NCBI GenBank assembly: GCA_023511755.1
Contig: JAIMAW010000013.1
Coordinates: forward strand, 1-9,801
Direction: 5' to 3'
Length of the DNA stretch: 9,801 nt
Origin: Candidatus Pacearchaeota archaeon
GTDB lineage: Archaea > Nanobdellota > Nanobdellia > Pacearchaeales > UBA284
Part shown: positions 1 to 5,600 of the stretch, piece after piece
Layout: the number at the start of each line of letters is the position of its first letter
How positions within the stretch are numbered: the first letter of the stretch is position 1
Notes under the pieces: generated by a model
The model's database searches: none
The model's input: the letters and a program-made list of their open reading frames with translations, nothing else
What the model was told of the DNA's origin: nothing
Position numbers and translations under genes: made by a program

Positions 1-230
1 GTAAGGCTCTTGTTGCAACGAAAAACGCCTTTGACAAAAGGAGGAAGAAAGACGCCGGTATAGTTTGGGACATGGCCAGGCGCTATTATGAAGACGCAGA
101 GTTTTTCAGTAGCAAGGGAAATTTTGTGGATGCTTTTGCCGCCCTGAACTATGCCCATGGCTGGCTTGACTGTGGTTCAAAACTCGGATTGTTCAAGGTC
201 AAGGACTCGAGACTTTTCGTAGTAAAATAG
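1..230 (+). CDS. DUF357 family protein, C-terminal part (partial)
   Basis: The frame opens at base 3, has no stop up to the TAG at 228-230, and gives 75 residues; the N-terminus lies outside the window. Visible stretches include VWDMARRYYEDAEFF, then FVDAFAALNYAHGWLDCGSKLGLF, ending in RLFVVK. An aromatic-rich helix followed by a second helix with A-L-N-Y-A-H-G-W-L-D is what I remember of DUF357, a small archaeal helical family of unknown function. The gene runs in the same direction as rnp3, 19 bases upstream of it, so the two are probably co-transcribed and may be linked to RNA processing by association only. No membrane segment or signal is seen. The family call is fairly secure; the function is unknown. 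Confidence 0.72.
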   Translation, partial: KALVATKNAFDKRRKKDAGIVWDMARRYYEDAEFFSSKGNFVDAFAALNYAHGWLDCGSKLGLFKVKDSRLFVVK

Positions 231-249
231 GGAATATAGTAAAATAAAA

Positions 250-864
250 ATGATAAGTTTTTTTGTTGGCAGGAGAGACGAAAAATTGATAGAACTGTAC
301 AAGCCCCTTGGATTTGACAAAGTGCTTTTTGTAAAGGAAATCTCAAAAGTCGCAAGTGTAAAAGAGTGCAAGGGAGGAGAGATATATGACGCCATTTTGA
401 TAAAAACCGTAAATGTGGATATGCTGAGAAGGATGGTTGACAAGGCAGCTAATTATTATTCTCTAATTCTCGTTCAGGGAACGAATGACAAAATAAATCG
501 CGCGGCGCTTGAGAACAAGAAAGTCAAGGCACTTGTGAGTCCCGAATACAATCGTGAAAAGGATTCCTTACATTACCGCAACTCAGGGTTAAACCAAGTC
601 TTGTGCAAAATCGCAAGAGATAACAAAAAGGTGATAATCGAGGATTTCAGGGATATCTTGCTGAATAAGAATGAGAAACGGGCAATCCTACTTGGCAGAA
701 TCATGCAAAACACAAAACTTTGTGAAAGATATAATGTAAGGTTCAGGTTAGGCAATTTTGCCACGAAGCCCGAAGAGGCAAGGAGCTTTTTTGACTTGAG
801 AAGTTTTTGTATAGCTGTGGGGGCGTCCAAGAAACAGGCACAAAGGGCATTCCTGCCTTTGTGA
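250..864 (+). CDS. rnp3: Ribonuclease P protein component 3 (Rpp30 family)
   Basis: This 204-residue protein is a subunit of archaeal RNase P, which removes 5' leaders from precursor tRNAs; Rpp30 (RNP3) works with Pop5 (RNP2) to support the catalytic RNA. The family signature is in the second half: residues 110-130 carry R-N-S-G-L-N-Q-V-L-C-K-I-A-R-D-N followed by K-K-V-I-I-E, then a basic R-A-I-L-L-G-R-I-M-Q-N stretch near 144-154 and L-C-E-R-Y-N-V at 157-163. The length is close to the usual 200-230. The N-terminus (MISFFVGRRDEK) lacks the D-L-H-V-H start that I recall from many archaeal members, so the PHP-like barrel may be modified there. The ATG at 250 has no clear Shine-Dalgarno sequence; the preceding spacer is A-rich. 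The gene converges with the dph2 remnant, leaving 7 bases between stops. A T6 run at 902-907 on the plus strand could end its transcript. Confidence 0.85.
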   Translation: MISFFVGRRDEKLIELYKPLGFDKVLFVKEISKVASVKECKGGEIYDAILIKTVNVDMLRRMVDKAANYYSLILVQGTNDKINRAALENKKVKALVSPEYNREKDSLHYRNSGLNQVLCKIARDNKKVIIEDFRDILLNKNEKRAILLGRIMQNTKLCERYNVRFRLGNFATKPEEARSFFDLRSFCIAVGASKKQAQRAFLPL

Positions 865-871
865 TTTGGTT

Positions 872-1150
872 TTAATTCTCAACTTCTCTGGCTTTTCTTG
901 ATTTTTTCCATGGGCTATGACCGAATTGTATAAGCAGATCAACATCTTCTTCTAGGCCATTGGGTAAGTCACAAGCGCCATAACAGGAGCCGAGCCAAAT
1001 GAGGCATTTCGCGTCTGTCCTTGATTCTATCTCCTCAGCTATGGCAAGGGCTTCGGGCTTGAGCCCCTCGGGCAATTGCAAACATACTGTCCTTGCTTTT
1101 TCTTTTTTTATCGTCCGTACTATCTTCCCAATTTCAAAGTCATAATGCAT
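872..1150 (-). pseudogene. dph2: Truncated Dph2 (diphthamide synthase), first domain only
   Basis: Ninety-two codons match the N-terminal domain of archaeal Dph2, the radical-SAM-like 3-amino-3-carboxypropyl transferase that starts diphthamide synthesis on the EF2 histidine. Visible are Y-D-F at 3-5, the L-Q-L-P-E-G-L-K motif at 24-31, G-S-C-Y-G-A-C-D-L at 54-62 (containing the first expected Fe-S cluster cysteine) and I-Q-F-G-H-S-P at 74-80. Full-length Dph2 is about 340 residues with three domains, each giving one cluster cysteine. Here the reading frame leaves the family after F-G-H-S-P, adds a short basic tail (WKKSRKAREVEN) and stops. The other two domains are absent because the convergent rnp3 gene occupies the space. 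The protein cannot bind the usual cluster alone, so it is probably a decaying remnant or, less likely, a small standalone domain. Promoter, start and frame are intact, which suggests a recent break or some retained use. Confidence 0.75.
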
Positions 1151-1171
1151 GTCTTTTTTAAGTCCCGACAG

Positions 1172-1185
1172 TTTAAAATATTTAT
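1172..1185. promoter_or_regulatory. AT-rich TATA-like box between dph2 remnant and structured RNA
   Basis: The sequence TTTAAAATATTTAT reads as a TATA-like element on both strands. On the minus strand its centre lies about 28 bases before the ATG of the dph2 remnant, the distance expected for a leaderless archaeal transcript. On the plus strand the usual 22-27 base offset from its centre falls at about 1200-1205, where the first helix of the candidate structured RNA begins. It may serve one or both directions. No convincing purine-rich BRE was seen on either side. Confidence 0.45.
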
Positions 1186-1198
1186 GGCACTTGAAGAG

Positions 1199-1323
1199 AA
1201 CCCAAGAAAACGCCCTTCGGGGCGTAACAAAAACTTAAATAAGTTCTTGGGTAGTTGGTTAAATGCCAAAGAGAAGGCATACCAAAACTATTGGAAGAGC
1301 CAAGCAAAGTTCTGTTCTTTTTT
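1199..1323 (+). ncRNA. Candidate structured non-coding RNA
   Basis: This intergenic stretch folds into successive perfect helices when read on the plus strand. P1 pairs ACCCAAG (1200-1206) with CTTGGGT (1246-1252). Inside it are P2, ACGCCC/GGGCGT (1210-1225), closed by a TTCG loop with a C-G closing pair (the very stable cUUCGg tetraloop), and P3, AACTT/AAGTT around AAAT (1232-1245), giving a three-way junction. P4 follows: TTGGT/ACCAA (1255-1259 with 1281-1285), a 3-base bulge, then ATGCC/GGCAT (1263-1267 with 1276-1280) around an 8-base purine loop. A short TTGG/CCAA hairpin (1291-1303) and a T-rich end (T6 at 1318-1323) complete it. The start sits at promoter distance from the TATA-like box at 1172-1185. 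The last 36 bases are antisense to the 3' end of hemK2. I see no C/D or H/ACA boxes and no match to RNase P, SRP or 5S RNA. Alternatively, P2 read on the minus strand is a hairpin followed by TTTT, and could be a terminator for the hemK2 operon. Confidence 0.45.
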
Positions 1324-1854
1324 AAATTCATAAACAAACAATTTTTCGAAAAATAAGGGGGTTTGGTCGATTCTTTTGTAAGAATACTTATATCTTTTGA
1401 ACAAGTTTTCGATATTTTTATTCAGAGAGCTGCACAATAAGAGTATTCTTCCTTCTTTTTTTAAGCGCCCGTGGGCTTGTGCCAGAAATTTTTCAATTAT
1501 TTGCGTACCGTTTTTGCCGCCGTCTATCTCTCTGTGAGTTATTTCTTTGCTTGGGAGATATGGCGGATTGAAAACGATGAGGTCAAACTTGCCCTTGATA
1601 TTTGAAAATAGATCTGAATGAACGAACTTAATACCTCTTCCTTTGAATTTCTCTTTCAATTTTTTTATAATTTCGTTATCTACATCAGATGCAATCACTT
1701 GTTTGTTATATTTTGCAGCCTCTAGAGCGAGGATTCCTGAGCCGGTGCCCATATCGAGAACTCTGTACGTTGGTTTTATATTTTCCGAGATATGTTTTAA
1801 TAGAAGTAAAGAGTCTTCGCGAGGTTCGTACATTTTTCGCTTTATTCCATCCAA
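1288..1854 (-). CDS. HemK2/Mtq2-type protein N5-glutamine methyltransferase
   Basis: This 188-residue Rossmann-fold methyltransferase resembles the archaeal/eukaryotic HemK2 (Mtq2) branch, which methylates the glutamine of the GGQ motif of class I release factor (aRF1 in archaea) using S-adenosylmethionine, normally with Trm112 as partner. Seen are the N-terminal Y-E-P-R-E-D-S-L-L-L signature (9-18), SAM-binding motif I D-M-G-T-G-S-G (34-40), the acidic residue D58 after strand 2, D81 in S-D-L-F, and the catalytic N-P-P-Y-L-P (96-101), followed by an I-D-G-G-K-N-G region (110-116). Length fits the short archaeal members, which lack the bacterial PrmC N-terminal domain. It is the last gene of the polymerase cluster, 14 bases after nusA. 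The start at 1854 has no visible Shine-Dalgarno sequence. A second ATG at 1833 (MYEPREDS) lies about 25 bases after a TATA-like TATAAATT, and could be the true start of a leaderless transcript. A wider N-glutamine or lysine methyltransferase role cannot be excluded. Confidence 0.82.
   Translation of the reverse strand: MDGIKRKMYEPREDSLLLLKHISENIKPTYRVLDMGTGSGILALEAAKYNKQVIASDVDNEIIKKLKEKFKGRGIKFVHSDLFSNIKGKFDLIVFNPPYLPSKEITHREIDGGKNGTQIIEKFLAQAHGRLKKEGRILLLCSSLNKNIENLFKRYKYSYKRIDQTPLFFEKLFVYEFKKEQNFAWLFQ
1315..1323 (+). terminator. Oligo-T tract, possible archaeal terminator
   Basis: TTCTTTTTT on the plus strand ends the helix-rich region. Archaeal RNA polymerase commonly stops at runs of five or more U without needing a hairpin, so this is a plausible 3' end for the candidate RNA. 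It also lies within the 3' coding region of hemK2 on the opposite strand, where it encodes a lysine/glutamate stretch, so it may be incidental. Confidence 0.35.
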
Positions 1855-1862
1855 TTTATACT
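1855..1862 (-). promoter_or_regulatory. TATA-like element just before hemK2
   Basis: On the minus strand TATAAATT lies a few bases before the annotated ATG of hemK2. Transcription from it would begin about 25 bases downstream, close to the second in-frame ATG at 1833, giving a leaderless hemK2 message independent of the operon. The match is short and in AT-rich DNA, so it is weak evidence. Confidence 0.25.
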
Positions 1863-1868
1863 CTTTTT

Positions 1869-2306
1869 TTATCTTATGATTACCCTCTTGATATTGAAAA
1901 ACCTGTCAAGAACCTCGGAGAGCTCCTGGAGGCGCTTTTTGTTTCTCCCTATAAGCGCAGCTTTTTCGCGTGGCATAGCAAAAATAAAAAGCTGCTGGTC
2001 CTCCAAAGAAAGTTTCTTAAACTTGTGAGGAAAAATTATCACTTTGACGAAACGTCCGAGGTCTGCGGTGCTCTGGGGCACAGCCACTATTTTTACTTTC
2101 CTGTTCAACCTCTCTGTCAGCCTATTGACATTTTCTGCATTTCTGCCCATCGCCTTTGTGACAAGTAGCTTTGGGACGGCGAATATCACAGTGGCATCGT
2201 AATTGAAACAATATTTTGCCTTGACATGGGTTATTTTCTCAAAAAGATTCATGTACTGGATTTTCTGGATGTCTAACTTGGCCAAAATTTTCATCTTTAT
2301 CCTCAC
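1869..2306 (-). CDS. nusA: NusA-like transcription factor with two KH domains
   Basis: This 145-residue protein corresponds to archaeal NusA, a small two-KH-domain RNA-binding protein usually encoded next to RNA polymerase and thought to act in transcription elongation or termination; archaeal NusA lacks the bacterial N-terminal and S1 domains. The length is typical. KH1 has its turn at G54-R-N-A within K-A-M-G-R-N-A-E-N-V-N-R-L, followed by K-V-K-I-V-A-V-P (70-77). KH2 has I-G-R-N-K-K-R-L at 119-126. Both G-x-x-G loops end in a non-glycine residue, which is less canonical than the usual G-K-G-G or G-R-G-G and may lower RNA affinity. Translation starts at a GTG that overlaps the L30e stop (GTGA at 2303-2306), with GAGGAG about 9 bases upstream as a likely ribosome binding site; this points to translational coupling. 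An ATG four codons further in is an alternative start. Confidence 0.85.
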   Translation of the reverse strand: MRIKMKILAKLDIQKIQYMNLFEKITHVKAKYCFNYDATVIFAVPKLLVTKAMGRNAENVNRLTERLNRKVKIVAVPQSTADLGRFVKVIIFPHKFKKLSLEDQQLFIFAMPREKAALIGRNKKRLQELSEVLDRFFNIKRVIIR

Positions 2307-2665
2307 TGTTTTTTCTCCTCTTCCTTGCTCTTCTTTCTTGAGTTTCCACTTTTAGCTTTCTTTTCTTTTTTGCTCTCTTTAACTTTCTCCCCTAGCTCTT
2401 CTTTTTCTCTTAACACAGAGATAACAGAAATATTGAAAGGCTTTTTGCAGAGCTCTCTTAGCTCTTCCTTGCTCATTTCAGTGTGGATTACCTCGGAAAA
2501 ATTTGCTTTTAGGTTTCTCAAAATTTCTGCTGGACAGTCATTTGATACATAAATTCTTTCTATACTGTCCCGGGCTGCCCTAAGCTTCTTTAATGCTGAC
2601 TTTGGGCCGAATAATACTTGCCTTGTTTTTGTATCTTTGACAATGGTATCAATAAGTTCTGGCAT
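2303..2665 (-). CDS. rpl30e: Large ribosomal subunit protein eL30 (L30e)
   Basis: This 120-residue member of the L7Ae/L30e RNA-binding family sits directly after RNA polymerase A and before nusA, the conserved place of L30e in archaea. The core covers residues 1-86: L-F-G-P-K-S-A-L-K-K-L-R-A-A-R (18-32), I-E-R-I-Y-V-S-N-D-C-P (35-45) and the E-L-C-K-K-P-F-N-I-S-V-I-S-V-L (71-85) element, where C-K-K-P-F aligns with the usual G-K-P-F. L30e binds rRNA kink-turns in the large subunit. Archaeal L30e is normally about 100 residues. Here a low-complexity lysine/glutamate tail of about 34 residues follows (from 87), ending in K-E-E-E-K-K-Q. The tail DNA also provides the GAGGAG ribosome binding site for nusA. 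The gene starts 22 bases after the rpoA stop. Confidence 0.83.
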   Translation of the reverse strand: MPELIDTIVKDTKTRQVLFGPKSALKKLRAARDSIERIYVSNDCPAEILRNLKANFSEVIHTEMSKEELRELCKKPFNISVISVLREKEELGEKVKESKKEKKAKSGNSRKKSKEEEKKQ

Positions 2666-2687
2666 TTTCTCTATCTTTTTCTATTCT

Positions 2688-5600
2688 TTATTTTTCTGGC
2701 TTTCGTGCCAACGCCTCCTGTTTTGTTATCTTGACAAGCAGGCCAGGCAGCCCTGTTCCAACAGGTACTGGCTGATTTAGTATGAGGTTCTCTATTACGC
2801 TCACGAGGCAGTCAGTAGAGGCAGTTATCGCCGCATTGACAAAATGCTTAATGGGCGTCTCGAATGAGGCCCTGGCTAGGATGGAACTTTTGTCTGAGAT
2901 TATCCCCACCCTGGTTACTCCCTTTATAGTGCCACCTGCGGTCATTGCATCTGCAACGAGCTTTATATGCTTCTCGTTGATATCTAGGCTTTGCTTTTCG
3001 ATAACCTTCTTGGCTTCATTTATTATTGCTTGTCTCGCGGCTTCTATCCCCAAAACTTCTTGGATTTCGTAGATGTTGTTTGTCGTGGTTCTGTTTTTGT
3101 CAACTCCCTTGACCTTCAAGACATCTTTGAAGTTAGAGCCCGCGGTCAGGATTACGTAATCCGATTCTCTTTTAACAATGAGAATTTGTGAGATACCCTT
3201 AACTCCAGCGATATTTTCCTCCTTTAGCCTCTCTTTCAATCTGTAGAGGTTCTTGAAACCTTTCTCTTCCTTTGCTTTTATCACGAAACCGTCACCGGTC
3301 CTTCTTGCTTTTATGTTCTTTTCCTCGAGCGAGGATATTACTTTTTCAGCCGTTAAATGTAAGTCCTTGAGGGCTTTATTGTTCAGTTTTATCTCTATTT
3401 TAGACTCGCTGAAATTGACGGTTATCTCCTCTGCTATCTCTTTGAGTTTAATTTCCTTTATTTTTGCAGCCAGTCGTTTTGCTTCTTCTTCATTGTTGTA
3501 TTCCTTTTCCAGGTAGATTTCCATGCTAGGCGTGCTTGGCTTTTTCCTTGCATCGAATATCTCTATCAGACGTGGCAGCCCGAGCGTGATCTGCATTTCA
3601 CTGACCCCAGCGAAATGGAACACGTTGAGCGTCATCTGTGTTGCCGGTTCCCCGAAGCTTTCTGCAGTTATCACCCCTATGGCTTCTCCCGGCGCAATCT
3701 CTTTTTTCTCGAGATGCTCTCTCGTCACATCGACGCCATCCTCACCGTAGCGGAACTGAATTATGTTAGAATTTGAATCTCTTACTGTCCCATCATATTC
3801 GACACGCAAATCTTGCAGCGCATTAACAAGCCTTCGGTAGAGATAACCTGATTTTGGAGTTCTCAGTGCAGTATCCATAAGGCCGTCTCTGCCAGTTATG
3901 GCTGTGAAAAAGAATTCGTCCGCCTTGAGCCCGTCCAAAAAACTAGAGTAGACAAAACCGCCGGCTCTTGCACTTAGGTCATGCTCTTTGTAGAAGGGGA
4001 GGGTCCGGTTGGTATAGCCGAGGTTAATTCTTTTTGCCCATAGGGCTTGTTGCCCTACTGTACAGGCCATCTGTGTCAGGAAGAGCAGGCTTCCTTTTGA
4101 ACCGCAGACAGTCATGATATATGCTGGGTTTTCCTTATCTACTGCTGCCTTCAGCGCCTCTCCGACTTTGGTTCTTACCTCATTCAGCGTCTGTAATATC
4201 TTGATTTCTCTGCTTTCCTCGAGGCTCTTGCCAGGAATTATTTCGAGAGTATTATCATAATAAGAGTCAATAATTTTCTGTACTTTTTTCTCAGTCGTCT
4301 TTATTATCTCTGCTGTTTGCGCCCTTACCTCGGGGGTGGTTTTGATGTCAGATATTGAAACAGTGAACCCGCGTTTTGTTAAGTAAAGCACACCCAATAA
4401 GAAAATCTTCTTCAGAGCGTCCATAGTCTCTTTTCTTCCCACTTGCCTGTCCAGCTCTCTCGTGAGAGTGTTTGTCTCCACTCCGATAATTTTCTCATCA
4501 ATAAGCCCCGAGATAAGCCGGCCATTTCTTATTGCGACGTATGCGTTGTTGGGACATTCTTCTTTTTTACACCTATCAAAATAAGGACAACCTTTGCCCC
4601 TGCATGCCTTTGATTTTGTTTCAAAATTGATCTTTGGGAGTAGCGCAGAGAATATCTCGCGTCCAGAAACTTTTTCTTTGAAGCTAATGTGCTCAAGGTC
4701 AGCACCGCATGCAGCAAGGAGCTGTACAGCTTCTTGTTTCGGCATCTTTTCTTTTGATGTGAGGAGATAGAGGCCAGTTATAGCATCCTCAACACAGCCC
4801 AGCACATTGGCATTTATCTTGGGAGACATTAAATGATTTGTCACGTCTAGGAGTACCTTTGCTTCAGCTCTCGCCTCCTCTGTCTGCGGCACGTGAATAT
4901 TCATCTCATCTCCATCAAAATCTGCGTTGTAAGGGAAAGTCACTGCCGGATGAATTCTGAAGGTGTGTCCGGGCAATACGCGTACATAGTGGCCCATGAG
5001 GCTCATCCGGTGTAGCGTGGGGTGCCTGTTGAATAGCACGATATCCCCATTTTCGATTTGCCTCTCTACGAGGTACCCTATACTAACTTCTTCTTTGAGT
5101 TGCTCTCTCAATTCTTCCGTTATTCTTTTTCTTTTGCCGTCGGGCCGAATAATGCTGCTCGTTGCGGGGTAGTCGGTTTTGTCCATCTTTTTCTTTAGGA
5201 ATTCAATGTTCGTGGCGGTTGCTCTCTCGGGAACTGTCAAAACTTTCGCTATCTCGAGAGGCACGCCTACCTCATTCAGTGAAATGTATGGGTCTGGCGA
5301 GACTACGGTCCTCGAGCTGAAGTTTACACGCTTGCCAGCGAGGTTGTGTCTAATACGGCCATGTTTGCCTTTGATCCTTTCTGTTATCGTTTTCAGCGGC
5401 TGTCCACTTCTGTGCCTAGCGGGTGGCACGTTGCTCATAGTGTTATCAAAAAAAGTAGTTACGTGGTACTGTAACAAGTCCCAAAGATCTTCGATTATTA
5501 CTTCAGGTGCGCCCGCATTGAGGTTTTCCCATAACCTTTGGTTGGCCCGGACTATATCGCTTAGCTTATGCGTTAAGTCATCTTCACTTCTCTCTCCGGT

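Noticed and set aside
748..945. Minus-strand open frame that might have continued Dph2 past its stop
   Set aside because: Its translation shows none of the Dph2 domain 2 features, and most of it is antisense to the rnp3 3' end.
1205..1226. Minus-strand intrinsic terminator (hairpin followed by TTTT) for the hemK2 operon
   Set aside because: It is not excluded, but the UUCG loop forms only on the plus strand and the neighbouring helices also fold, so a structured RNA is preferred; the terminator is kept as the alternative.
1199..1303. tRNA, C/D or H/ACA guide RNA, or small 5S/SRP RNA reading of the helix-rich region
   Set aside because: There is no cloverleaf with T-arm consensus, no RUGAUGA/CUGA boxes, no ACA box at the proper place after a stem, and no recognisable 5S, SRP or RNase P core motifs.
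1689..2168. Plus-strand open frame of 159 codons across hemK2 and nusA
   Set aside because: It spans two well-supported minus-strand genes in antisense and has no family signature.
3693..3728. Frameshift or assembly error joining rpoA1 and rpoA2
   Set aside because: The frame is continuous, the flanking motifs are intact on both sides, and no start codon, ribosome binding site or stop remnant is seen at the junction.
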